Shown here: positions 36,668-48,900 of the stretch, piece by piece
How the letters are laid out: each line of letters starts with the position of its first letter
How positions within the stretch are numbered: position 1 is the stretch's first letter
Assembly: GCA_028532985.1 (NCBI GenBank)
Contig: JANCIK010000005.1
Span: forward strand, 626,501-690,500
Source of the DNA: Stropharia rugosoannulata
Lineage: Eukaryota > Basidiomycota > Agaricomycetes > Agaricales > Strophariaceae
DNA: 64,000 nt
Reading direction: 5' to 3'
Notes under the pieces: model-generated
What the model was told of the DNA's origin: nothing
Databases searched by the model: none
The model's input: only the letters and a program-made list of their open reading frames with translations
Made by a program: the position numbers and the translations under genes

Positions 36668-38140
36668 AGATCGTAAAACAAGGTAAACAAACAGCTACAT
36701 ATACGTGTAGAGTATATATGCGCATATATGCTGACTACTGGACACAAAAACAATGTTGGGTGAGTATATGCGCTTCAAAACAGACAAATATAAAGCTTAC
36801 TAGGCAGCTTTCATTCAGATGCATTCAACTCTACTGAATCCTGAAGCTGTAACCGGCCGTCCAAAGTTAATGGCCCGATATTGTAGGTGGACTGCGGAGG
36901 ACGTACAGAGAAGGGCAGCTGAACCTCCGCTGCGTATTCCCCGAGTCACTGTCGTGCAGGTTTTGCTGCTACAGCCACAATATTAGTGTTGTCAGAATGC
37001 TGCAGGCCGCGGACGCGGCGGCGACAGGTTCCATTCGCTGGAGGATATTGGGATGGGAGGATGTTTTAATCTGTTCAAACGGTGAGGAAAGGAGCGTGGA
37101 ATGAATAAGAGCCAAACAAAGAGGGAAGAACGCGATCAGGGGCCAACAAGTTGGGCGCTTAAATAGGCGGCGCATGCCGAACTCGGGATTGTCCGAGCCT
37201 CCGATCTCTTCAGTTTTCCCTGGCTTAGAAAATCATTAGTTCTTACGGCGCCATCGTAAGACTCTTTGCTAGTGAGAATTGCAGGCCGAGGCCAAAAATC
37301 ACGGGATCGTGACGAGCGTTACCGGGAATAGTACTTCCTCCGGCGCATTCAAGCACCCACTTTGCACAGCCACGCTGTACGACGTTATGATACCAATACT
37401 CTAGACAACCTTCGGGTATGTTAGATGCTAAAAAGTGCATAATAGAAGCACGCTTACATTCTATGATCGAGTCGCGTATATGTTAGCTCCGAATAATCAG
37501 AATGAAAAACTATTGTGGAGCAAGCAAAGCGCTTCTTTCTTACTGCATGCAGTGCGTTCGCGTTATTCCTATTAATAAAATAGAGATAATGCCACCTATA
37601 CGTAGATACATCGTGGAGAAAGAGACTAATGTAGTATATGCACTACCTACATATTTTCATTCTCTGCGTCATTGGAGATAATAGTAAAGTCGCATACGAC
37701 ATAGACTAACATTCGTCGGGTGCAAAACGTGAATGAATGACAGGCTATATACGAGAATGTCTAATAGGCAAGGGGCGTTCAGAGTACCCCAGAGACAATA
37801 TACTAGTTTGGGGCAAGAAACTCTTAGATGCTATGCAGTCCGAATCGGTGCTGGGCGCTCTGTTCCATTAATAGAATTTCCAATTTCTGGGCGCGTATGG
37901 CCACAAACTCTGACATGCCGAGGTTTTAATACCTTTTAAGTAAAGCACTTCCTTTATAGGGAATCAACCAGCTGTCGAGTTTGCTTTGGGCGCCTTACTG
38001 CAGCTGTCATCGCCGTTGACACAGTAACAAAGACGCCACTGTTACATTTCGATTTAAAACAGAGTAGGAATATGTCGGGGTCGTTCCCAATAATACACCC
38101 CATATAACTCTTCTTCACTTCAGAGACTACTAGTATCACG
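36668..38140. other. Spacer upstream of the zinc-finger gene
   Basis: No gene is recognised. Short minus-strand frames at 36969-37175 and 37243-37440 are not supported by motifs. Confidence 0.4.
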
Positions 38141-39577
38141 ATGAACAATCAATTCATATTCAATGATTTGAACGAATCCATGCAGTCCGCCCACACTTGG
38201 GACAATACAAGTGGGAGCAACATTTCTCTTGACTCGCATCTGCTTGGACCTCTACCAAACAACAATGTCACAGTATGTCTCTTCATTTCATCTCTATTGT
38301 CTCACTGACTAACATTAAATTAGCCTGCTGGAAGCTCAACGACGACGGGTTCTGAAAATTGGACCTCTTGGAACGCATTTGATTATCCATCCTCCGCTCC
38401 TCATAACCGCCAAGCTCCCTTCAGACAAAGACAGGAAAACGTCATACCCCAGCAAGTGGGCGAGTTCCCAAATATCAATGCAGGTCCTATTAATCCCACC
38501 ACCTCATCCCAGTCCTACCCTCTGTATTTGCGGCAAGAGAATCAACCGCATCAAGGGGAATGGCTGGAGCAATTTGGCCAACCGTTCGAGCACAACCATA
38601 TGCCGCCTTCGCAACAAGAAGTTAACCGGAACTCATCTCAGCCATACCCTCTTTTCCTGCCTCAGGAAAATCAGCCGCACCAAGAACAGCAGAATGAGGT
38701 CAATCATCAGTTCCAACGCTCCGCTCTGCGTTCACAAAACGACTGGTCGCACGCTTTCCCCAACCCACACTATCCTCCGTTGCAGCAGGCCAGTGGCATG
38801 ATCGGACCATCACGCTCTCAGACGTGGAATCAGGCTAGTTTTGAGCAGCAACATGTTTATCCAAGTACATCTCAGGCAATGGACTTGTCCGCAAATGCGT
38901 CGCATAGCACGACATTCTGTCCCCAGCAACATCCCATTGCGGACCAGCGCAGAATGGGAGCCCCACCCAGGTTTCATCCATATTTGCCTCAGCCGCCCCC
39001 CACTGCCTCCTACCGTATTATCAGAGGCCCTCCCCCGGATTCAGCATTTTCTCAACCGGAAGGACACCAGGCCGGCGGATCGCGCGTCGCCCCCCAATCT
39101 CTCAGCGTCAAACCACCTGCGAAGTCGCGAAAGCGCAAAACAAAAGCAGCAACGAGGGGGTCCATGCCCAGACCCCGAGCTCGCAATAATAGGAACAGGA
39201 AGCAGCGCAACCCAATGCGGCCGATACAATGCGCTCTTCCGCACCGATATGGCATTCCTGCCGACCCGGAGAATGGCGATGCGGAGGTTGACGATTCAAA
39301 GGAGGACGACTCGGTCTTGTGCTGCCAGGTGTTCCCCAACTCTGTGAGCCTCATGTCGCATATCGAACACTACCATAGGGTACAGAACCAAAAAAACATC
39401 AAGGGAAAGATGCCGTGTCCATGGGTATCTTGTGACTGGAATGTGAAGACGATGCTTACAGGGAGCATTTACAGGCATATATCTGAGGTACATGCTGACT
39501 TGTCGAGGGATACTAAACCCAAAAAGAATGAAGAGGAGGAAATTTATATATCATATTTACCACCTACCATGTCATAA
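38141..39577 (+). CDS. Zinc-finger protein with Gln/Pro-rich N-terminus
   Basis: Two exons (38141-38272 and 38324-39577) give 461 residues. The first 300 are rich in Gln, Pro, Asn and Ser, including two similar repeats around SQPYPLFLPQENQPHQ and SQSYPLYLRQENQPHQ, as in activation or scaffold regions. A strongly basic segment (KSRKRKTKAA and RNRKQRNP) follows and should act as a nuclear localisation signal or DNA contact. The C-terminus holds two consecutive fingers of C2H2 type: CCQVFPNSVSLMSHIEHYH and CPWVSCDWN with RHISEVH. This layout fits a nuclear DNA-binding regulator. Targets cannot be told. The start was chosen because it gives an in-frame splice and no upstream in-frame Met is better. 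Confidence 0.75.
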
Positions 39578-41575
39578 ATTATGAACCGTCTTCGCTTGTA
39601 CGTATTTGATTTCCTCCATTTTAGCTTTTCTCTTTTGTTTTGTCATTCATGCGTTCGATGGTCAGTACTCTTACTCTTGAATAGTGAAATAGTTTTGTAT
39701 TGTACGGTTTTTGTCTGCGCTATCTGTCTCATGTACTCATCTGTAGATATTATATTTTTGAAATTATTTTTACATACTTTCGTGCACCCCAACTTGGGAC
39801 CAGAGCAAGGTGCGCCGAGCGAAGCTGGATAGGAGTATCTACAAGTTATAATCGTTCGTTTGGTCTATATAATGTCTTATTTCGCGGTTATTTATTGTCC
39901 ATCCAGCATGGGCCCGGGCCCTGCCTTAGACATAAAAGATTGTCCGTCCACCGCCTGAAAAAAAAATTGAGCCGCGAGTCTTGGGAAGGAAATATTAGAA
40001 CAAGCCTCGCGCAGTGCGGTGCGCGCACGTACTTACTATGAATCCACTCACAGCTTGCGTCAGCCCGATGAATGCGCGGAGAAAGCACGTACCCGTATGT
40101 ACTTACTACCTCTCTCGTCCACCACTAGTGTCGGAACGCCGTCTTTCCCAGCCAGGCACGGACACGGACGCGTGAGTCTGTGATGTCTCCGCGGACTCCG
40201 ATTGTTCTCCTTTGTTAACGTATCAATATTCAATCTTTTGTAAGCGTATCAATCTCATTCAGAATCATGAATCAGCTTGAAAGGAAGGAAGACTCTGTGC
40301 CTCTTTCGCTTCAACTTGTACCTGGCCGTGCGGGCTGAGGCCCTGCCGCTAGTAATCCTGCGCTAATCATGCGCGGTGGCAATGGTACTATGCAAGTGCT
40401 GTCAGTGTCACTTGCCTGCTGTTTGAGGTTATTGAGACATCCATGATTAGAACCAACTGTCAACGAACATTCAACATAGGGCATCTGCACCTCGCCCATT
40501 ATACACCGTACCGTCTCCCGACTCGCAAGCAGCATCATAAGGTGAAATAAGTCGTTCTCGCCACCGGGCGGGAGCCTCATCCTTGTTTGACGGATGATCG
40601 CCGCTTCTAGGGTAGGTAAGTGCGTCACTCGCACTCCTTCATTAATTTTATCATTCATTCGCCTTGCGCTCTCACTTGAACTCGTCGTCGGTACCACGCG
40701 CTGCGCATTCTGCGAGTTGTCCCAATTTGGCAATGCTGTAAAACAGTTCATGAACGGGGATTAAGCAAAGAACATTGTTAAAAGTTGTCATGCGCAGTCA
40801 TCGGTGGTTACAACTGCAGCTGGACCGTGGGGCGAGGCTTTGAAACTCTCGCGGATGACCTAATTAGGCGGGCTGGGCAACTTCGTGCAAGTATGTACAT
40901 GTACTCTAATTGACGCCTTGATAAACTATCAGGCAGTTGGCTCCAGGTCATCGGCACAGTGGGGCTAACAATGATCGGGTTTGTGAGTAGTGGGAGGTCC
41001 AACGCGCTGGATAAGGTCAAGTAGGTGGGAAATTACTATGGTTATATGCTTAAGTCTCGTATGACGCACTTGTATATTGTACTTGGATGTTAAGTTGACT
41101 GACGAGCTGCGAGCTGCCAAACGAGTTCATGGGATTTTTTGTGTTCAAGGGGAAGTGATCCATTGATGCTGGTTAGCGACAACTCTATCATTGCAATTCT
41201 ATTGAGTCGAATAGATGGGGGTTGCTATAGATGTTTTCCCATAGATAATTTTTTGAGTCTGACTAGTTGCTTGAATTTATACAAGCCGATGAGCCTTTCT
41301 CTTCCTTTGGTATTGGTATTCTTGCTTTGTTCTTGCTCCGCCGAAGGTTACTAGTGTCTTTCTCCGACAACTTGCTGACAACTCTTCAATGCCCTTTATC
41401 ATCTTCGCTTCTGTCAACTTATCATTTTCGGTACCTAGTATGTTGTAACTTGTCTCTAGGCCCTGAATCCTCATGTTTGTATGTCCCAAGCCCCCTAACC
41501 TTAATGATCCAGTAGTAGAAATGATAAGTGATGATAGCATCATTTACTGGTGAATTAAAAACATAGAATGTAATA
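39578..41575. other. Spacer between the zinc-finger gene and gene B
   Basis: Minus-strand frames at 40311-40751 and 40808-41020 are the longest but show no domain and are separated by stops. I see nothing else. Confidence 0.4.
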
Positions 41576-44500
41576 CTAGTTAGTAATTGAGAGCTTCTTC
41601 CCCTTTCTCCTTTTCTCTTTTCTCTTTTTTATATTTTTGCCCACATACACCGCTATCCGGCCCAAATTTGCCCACCAACTCTTCAACGTCGCCGGCAAGG
41701 CAGACCGGGCACGAGAAGGCTGTAGGGGAGGCAAAGACAACAAAGAGATCCTAACTGGGAGCAGAAGTTTGTCGACGTCCAAAAGTCGTTGCAGATCGAT
41801 GCATTCCATAAGACGTTCGGAATCATGGGATTGTTTTGACAGTTGATATCTGACTGTAAGACAAATTGAGAGGCTATGCAGAACCTCTAGATACCGATAG
41901 GTTTGCTGAGAGGTCAGAGTAAGAGCATGTTCGAAGAGCCAAATTGCTTCGTCGAGATCATTCTGCTGAGCAAACCCGATAAACCTGAGGATTAATGACT
42001 CGGCAAGAGTTTTTATAGTCCGGGCGTTGACAGTTTCTTGAGCCGCTTTCTGCTCTTCTTGTAACTTGCGTCGAAGCTCGGAAACAGTTGGACGGGGGGC
42101 CAAGGTCAAAGAGACACGCTGTTCAATGTTCTGTAAACAGAAAGCCATAATGTGGTCAAGTGATAATGGTCGGTACGGATATTCCTGCGAGCTCCAAGCC
42201 ATAGGTTGATTAAATGATGATAAAAAATCGCTGCTGTGCACCGTTTTGTCAAGTATACGCTTCTTGAGAGGTCCAAAAAGGTAGTTTTCAACGTCAAACT
42301 TGACATCATTTATTGACTGGAGGATGCGTTTGATGTCCTCGTGTGGCGGGTGGAACTCCTTGGGTTCAAGAAAGACTAGACCTAGATATATATTAGTATT
42401 AGTATTAAGCGGACATCTTATTACATACCGTCCTTTTCGCAAATTGTGTTAGCTACGCAGACACTGTCGATGAGTTGATCCGGATCATTCTACATTAGAA
42501 CTAGTCAATTACTAGGTCATGACACAGGAATGGAATAAACGGTACGGATAATACACAACCAGCCAGATCTCTGTCACTGGCTACCGCCACTAAGGCATTC
42601 GGTGCCTAAACATAATAAGTCTCTTTCCTTTTAGCAGTTATATTTATATTTGCATACCATTTTCAGCAGATGCTTTGTTAAAATTTCAGATGGGCAAGTC
42701 GGATACTACGAAGTGTCAAAAACATAAGCGCTATTTTAGTGAATTAAACTCACTTCAGATGGAGAATTTTGTTCGATAGTCACTTCGGTGTCGTAGTCAT
42801 TAGAATCATTTTGATTACATAGCTCATCAGCATCGTGACTTGTGGGTTCCGCGGAAATATTTCCCTCTCTTGGTGAGTTGCAGGACCGCTTGTTTGAATG
42901 GGCTTTTTGGGAGTCTGTACCAGACCCAGAAGTTTGCGAATTAGCGGTAGATGACGGCTGAGATGAACAACTAAAGTTGCCACTTTCTTCGACCTTCTGC
43001 ATTGCGTAACTCTTGGGCTGACGCTTGTTGCGAGGCCTGCTACCGAGTCGTATGCTGATCGTGCTGGCAAAGAGGCATTGATTTTTGAGTCTGACACCAT
43101 CCTCGACCCCGTTTAAGTCTTCATTATCCTCTGCATCCGGACCGGCTTTGACGTTTGTCGTACCGCGCTTCATTGTGTAATTCCAAGACAACTCTCCATG
43201 GCCCCCGTTGCCTCGAGTGGGAAGAAACTCCAGCTGGAAGTCGGAGGTGTTGGTAAAAGTAGTAATGGCCCATGAAATAGCCTTCCGGCACCCGTGAACG
43301 ATGTGCAGTTGGCCATTCTTGATCGCGCGACCCCGCACATTTCTTGCATACTCGTAGAAGCTGTGCGCGTTCTCCCTGATATACTTGTGGAATATAGCCA
43401 GATTGTTGAGCTCCTCCGCTGATGCGCCGTCGGGCATGACAAGGATAGCCCCATCAGCAACAGATGACCGGAACGTCGTTCCCCTAAGTTCAGCAAAGAG
43501 TGAGAGTCTGCTCCGCAAGGATGAATATAAAGACATACGAATCGTGAAAGGCCCCTCCTTTAACTGGGGAGACGTTGGGACTCACGATATGACCCCCGCG
43601 AGAGAACTCCTTGAATTTCTGTACGTCCATACGTTGTAAAGGAGGGGATAACGGAGAAAAATTTCGCGGAAGCTGCGCTGGATTTGCAGGATCCGACGAC
43701 GAGAGAAGTATGTTGAACAAAACGTCGAAAGCCCCCTGCGGTGTAATTATAACTACGTCCCCAATACAGACACCTTTTACGCGATATTCCCGAGGTAGCT
43801 CTGAGTTAGGCTGGGGAATGTGTAGAGCTTTCCCTCGGGATCTTGTCTTGTCAATATGCTCTTGATATATTTCTGCATCGGACTTTGGCATCAACAGTCG
43901 AGTGGGACTCGCAGATTGCGAACGCGTTCCGCTGGGCTCAGCCTGAATACAGTGAACAATTTATTGAGCACTGCGCACTAGCTTGGAGTGAAAAAAGCAC
44001 ACATACGGAATTCGTTTGAGTCTTAGAAGTGTTTTCTGTATCGGGTTTCAAAGGTAATTGGGACTGGCCAGGATAGGTATTAATAAGGTATGATTGTTGC
44101 ACGATTGGGCTTATTTCATGCACTTGATAAATAAACTTACGGCTTCGGTAGGTAGCTCTCCCAATGGTTCACTAGACTTATCTGGTTATGCCAAATTATT
44201 ACTGTTTTTCTATAAAGGAAAAGATTGCATACTGTGGACGTGGACAATGTGATGGTTCGTAAAGCTGGCATTTGTTACTACAACCTGGCGTGCTGAATGA
44301 AAAACACTGTAGTCTGGATTCGTAAGGTTTTGTTTCCTATTAGTCCTAAGTACAGGTTGATTGATCATAGTCAGCAAGTCGTTAAAAGTCTTTGACGCCT
44401 TATGCATACCGCTGTCGTGGAGCATAATCTGAAGACCTTGAGTTTTGTCTTCCCGCCCCGCTTGCGCTGTGCATGGGTAGTGGTGGTATATTAGAGCGAC

Positions 44501-44636
44501 CCCAACCGCGATTAGGCGCATTTGGTGGTTCGGAATGTTTCTACGGCATATTTTTGTGAGTGGACGCTTACTCTGGTTGGTGCCAAACACTTACGTCTTT
44601 AGCAAGCTCGAACTTCTTCGGCGCTGGAAAAGACAT
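41576..44636 (-). CDS. Gene B: 835-residue paralog of gene A, lacking the long tail
   Basis: Minus-strand exons are 44636-44595, 44540-44410, 44345-44233, 44181-44141, 44063-44007, 43942-43539, 43507-42754, 42705-42658, 42605-42555, 42489-42429 and 42381-41576. Every junction and phase matches gene A. Similarity runs from the N-terminus (FELAK here, FEHAK in A), through the VFHSARQVVVTNASF motif and the GDVVIITPQGAFDV region, to the TPR-like helices. It then stops abruptly after ISLLSLPPL near 41725. The last 50 or so residues are new and end in a very basic KKRKEKRRKGKK run. The protein therefore lost the disordered tail when the duplicate was cut. It may be a functional shorter form or an early pseudogene, but its frame is intact. 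The 31-base intron at 43508-43538 is unusually short. Function is unknown. Confidence 0.75.
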
Positions 44637-44686
44637 GATGATGGGGTTGCAATCCTTCAGGTCCCTAGCCAGTTACACAGGGATGT

Positions 44687-44693
44687 TTATATA
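44687..44693 (-). promoter_or_regulatory. TATA-like box of gene B
   Basis: TATATAA on the minus strand lies 51 bases before the ATG at 44636 and sits in the same gttatataaaca context as the box of gene A. Confidence 0.5.
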
Positions 44694-45065
44694 ACAGAAA
44701 ATGAGACGTCGGCTGTGTATGGGAAGTATGCCTAGATATGTTGTGTTCTACGCGGTATGTGGCACTGCATGCAGTGCATACGGCAGTGCTCACTGCTTCG
44801 CGTGGGTAGTTATACGTCTCACAGCCATCGATTTGGGAGGTGTTCATTGTCGTAGCCATTCATTACTAGACCAAAACATGGGGGCGGTCCATTGATCCCC
44901 CGACAACAATCGCCGCCATTTCGTGGGTAGAAATGTGAAGGTGGAGTCGCAAAACCACTTCTTTGCTACAGCAGGGAAATATGATGGCCGACTGACGCAC
45001 GAGAAAGAGATGGTAGCGCGCTCACCGCTAACTGAAGCAGAAGAAAGAAAGGCGGACGCCGTAGT
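44694..45065. other. Gene B upstream region, homologous to that of gene A
   Basis: The minus strand at about 44840-44750 matches 2970-3045 upstream of gene A, with shared caaatcgatgg and gagcactgccg words. The duplication therefore includes the promoter region. Confidence 0.55.
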
Positions 45066-45742
45066 TCACCATCTCGCAGCGTGGAAGTCGTTCGCCAAGG
45101 TCTCGTTACGCGACAATGCCTCCCGACGCTGGCGCGCCACTTTACGCTCCTCTTCCGTAGTCAGATCGGGGTTGTCTGGCGTGAGGTCGGACGTGCCCTC
45201 CGCTTTCGCTCCCTTCGCGGGTACCTGGACGATTGGCAACAGAAGCGCAAGCTCGCTGCTGCCGCTCCCGCCAGCGCCAGCGCCCTCCTTTAATGCAGCG
45301 GGGTTCGGCGCGATTGAGTGCCCTCGACAGATCATTTGGCGCTGCAGGCTCTCAGGCATTTCTTTCGCGAGCATCGGTCGGCGGAACTTCGTAGGCTTGA
45401 GGAGTGCCTCGGCCAGCGAAAGGGGTTATACAGATACTCGACTGGGATGGGGGCGGTCGGTGGCTCACGCGAGGGGGCTCAGCGTGCGTGCTCTCGAAGG
45501 CAGCCGGTGCCCGATGACTAGAACTGGCTTGTGGCTGCGTATAACTCAGAGATATCTGAGGCGAAACCACCTTGGGAGTCTTTGGAAGTGCCTACAGCGG
45601 TCCACGTCACGGGCTGTATCTGCCACTCTGCTGCACCTGACAAGCGAGATAGTAAGTGACTCCGTAAATGCGGAGAACTAAAGTTGAGACTGGGTTTACA
45701 ATCGTTGACGGCCGAGGCAGTAGAAAACCTACCAGATTTCAT
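45066..45742 (-). pseudogene. Tail B: frameshifted tail copy upstream of gene B
   Basis: The minus strand carries the A-family tail module in the same position relative to gene B as tail 2 (1530-2712) has to gene A. The last part, from 45374, reads cleanly to a stop (KEMPESLQRQM, then RQRREALSRNE). The preceding part (VSPQISLSYTQ) is in another frame. Alignment with tail 2 shows a net 4-base loss and a 2-base gain between about 45475 and 45395, so the module cannot encode one protein. Farther upstream (45742-45580) the sequence switches to homology with the 3' flank of gene A. Confidence 0.7.
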
Positions 45743-45991
45743 GAGATATTATTACACTACACGTCGCTCACTTTTACTGGTGAAGGACGTCCGGATCATT
45801 CGCAGTTCCTCGGCCTGATATATGTCCTCATTTATGCGGACTGAATATGAGCTAGTACTGAGTACTATTATAGATGTGATGGCGGGGCAGAACGAAGACG
45901 CGGACGGTCACTGGTGCGGGCGACGGTGGCAGTGACGAAACAAACTTGCTTCTTACCACCACCACGTTCCCCGCACACATCCTACACAACA

Positions 45992-48900
45992 ATGGGTCAG
46001 TCATTTATCTCATACCGAATTTAAAGTACTGAACTGGTCATCTGCGCTGAAGGCATTCCGAAGGTGAGCAGCGGTTGGGTGGTGGCGGAGACAGAAATGC
46101 TGATGGATTGCAGTTCTTTCGTTATATCTCGTATGCGGTCTTTTGCGGCGCCTGGAGCAAATATTGACTGTGTTTTGGGCAGAGAGCGCTATCCTTTGAC
46201 TTCCCAGCTCATTCAAGAGAATAAGATCCCAGAATTCGGTGCGTAGCGGTAGATACATACTCTACGGACTTTTATTCATTGCCAACAGACAACCTGTACC
46301 TGGACTTCAATGGCATTATTCACAATTGTGAGCTTCTTATCACTGGACTCATACGTTTGCATGACTTATGCGGACAGGCTCACATCCCAACGACGAGGAT
46401 GCCCATTTCCGCCTGTCCGAGGAGCAGATTTTCACCTCAATATTCGCCTACGTGGACCACCTATTCGGGAAAATAAAGCCCAAGAAGTTGTTCTTCATGG
46501 CCGTTGACGGCGTCGCACCCAGAGCGAAGATGAACCAGCAGCGCAGCCGGCGGTTCCGGACGGCCAAGGAGGCACGGGAGGTCCGAGAGAAGGCAGAGGC
46601 AAAGGGCGAGAAACTGCCGGACGAAAAGGCGTTCGACAGCAACTGTATAACACCCGGCACGCCATTCATGACACGGCTCTCTGCGCAGCTGCGCTATTTC
46701 ATCAACAAGAAGATCAGCGAGGACGCGAATTGGCGGGACATCGAGGTCGTGCTGTCCGGGCACGAGGTGCCGGGTGAGGGCGAGCACAAGATCATGGAGT
46801 ACATCCGTCTCTCGCGAGCGCAGCCGGACTACAACCCGAACGTGCGCCACTGTCTCTATGGGTTGGACGCGGACCTAATCATGCTCGGGCTGCTGAGCCA
46901 CGACCCGCATTTCTGCCTTTTGCGCGAGGAGGTTAAGTTCGGGCCTGCATCGCGCAAGAAGGGCAGCACGAGCCTCGAGGCGATCAACTTTTACCTCCTG
47001 CACCTCTCGCTCATGCGCGAGTACCTCGACCTCGAGTTCCGTGACATACAGGAGACGCTCCCGTTCGCGTACAACCTCGAGCGTGTCATCGACGACTTCA
47101 TCCTCCTTGCAGTCTTTGTAGGGAATGACTTCCTGCCGAATCTACCCGACTTGCACATACACGAGAACGGACTCGAGAGGCTATTTGATGTATATAAAAA
47201 GGTGTTGCCGGCTATGGGTGAGTGGTTTTATATTTACTTCTGAAGACACAATGTTTAATAGGCCTAGACGGATACATTAACGAGAGCGGAGTTATCAACA
47301 CGCAGCGCCTGCAGCTCGTGTTGAACGAGATGGCTCAGTGGGAGCAAGACGTATTCGAGAAGGAGTATGCAGATATTAATTGGTACAAGGGCAAGCAAAA
47401 CAAGTACACCAAACAGCTCGAGAAGGGGGGCGGGAAAAAACAGAACGGGCTGGGTAAGTACTACCAATTTCCATCTCTAAATATGTGCTACAACAACTTT
47501 TTTATCTGCAGTCTTATCGCCAAACCAGCGCGCGATATTCGACAAGGTCCATTCCTGGGTGCTCGCGCATCGCCCGGGCGCAGCTTCATCTCCATCCACG
47601 CGACGCTTTGCCCTCCCGAACGACTTCCCTGCACGGGACCGTCAGTTCGTGACGAGTCTCGCCCGGGACCTGCACCTCTCCCTGCGTTGGGACGAGTATG
47701 ATGAGTATGATGTGAATTTGATGACGTTGAGGTTCCCGGGGCACATGGGTGAGGACGATGAGGGAGAGGGCGGGAGCACGGGTACAAGTACAGGTACAGA
47801 TAGAGATGAGGACAAGGAAAACGTAGAGACAAACGGACAGGGCGGAGACGCAGATGCAGAGTCGCAGGTTGCGGACAGCAGTGACGGTGTTGGTGCAGCA
47901 GCCGTATCAGGAGTATCAGTGTCTGCAGCAGAAGCGCAGAGCGGGAGCGACACAGAGGACGATACGGAGGCGCGCGCGGCAGTGGACCGCGTGTTGAAGA
48001 AGTACGTGAAGGCGCCGGTGGAGAACCTGGATGATCAGGGCACGTTTGACGAGCGGTACCAGCGGTCGGTGAAGGAGAAGATGGACGAATGGAAGCGGGG
48101 GTACTACCAGGTTAGTATTTCAACTTCTGTCATGAGGCGATACGATATTCCCTTTTTTCATCTTCGGATGTCGCACCCCCTCTTTTCACCTTGGAGTGCT
48201 GCATGCCCTTTTTATATTGCAAGAACTGACATGGTGACAACTTAACAGGGCAAACTGGAGATTTCATACGACGACCCTAAGGAGATGGGCGACCTGGTGT
48301 ACCGGTACGTAGAGGGTCTGCAGTGGGTCATGCACTACTACTACAGCGGCGTGGCGTCGTGGGGCTGGTTCTACGACTACCATTATGCGCCCCGTATTTC
48401 TGGTACGTATGATACGGTGCTCGCACCTCTATCCCCTGCCTGCTCACGCTACTTTGTAGACCTGAAGGACGTAGACAAGATGACGTTCAATTTCGAGCTG
48501 GGCACGCCGTTCAGGCCTTATGAGCAACTCATGGGCGTGCTGCCTGTAGCAAGCATGGAGCATATACCCGTGGCATATCGGGTATGCAACTTCTTCCTCT
48601 TTCCCAATAAATGTGAAGCTCACGCGTTTCTGTATGCAGGATCTGATGTACGATACCAACTCATCCATACTCGACTTCTATCCCTTAGAGTTCGAGCAGG
48701 ACTTGAACGGGAAGAAGCAGGATTGGGAGGCTATTGTGAAGATTCCGTTTATTGACGAGAAGCGGCTGCTCAAGGCTATGGCTGGTGAGTCCTCCCATGA
48801 AAATATTAGTAGTTATTGTATAGTTAACTCTTGACCAGCGCGTGAGCACCGTCTGACACCCGAAGAAAAGCAGCGCAATTCATTCGGGACAAGTACAAAG

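Noticed and set aside
40311..41020. Two minus-strand frames as one gene
   Set aside because: They are separated by stops without convincing splice sites and match no family I know.
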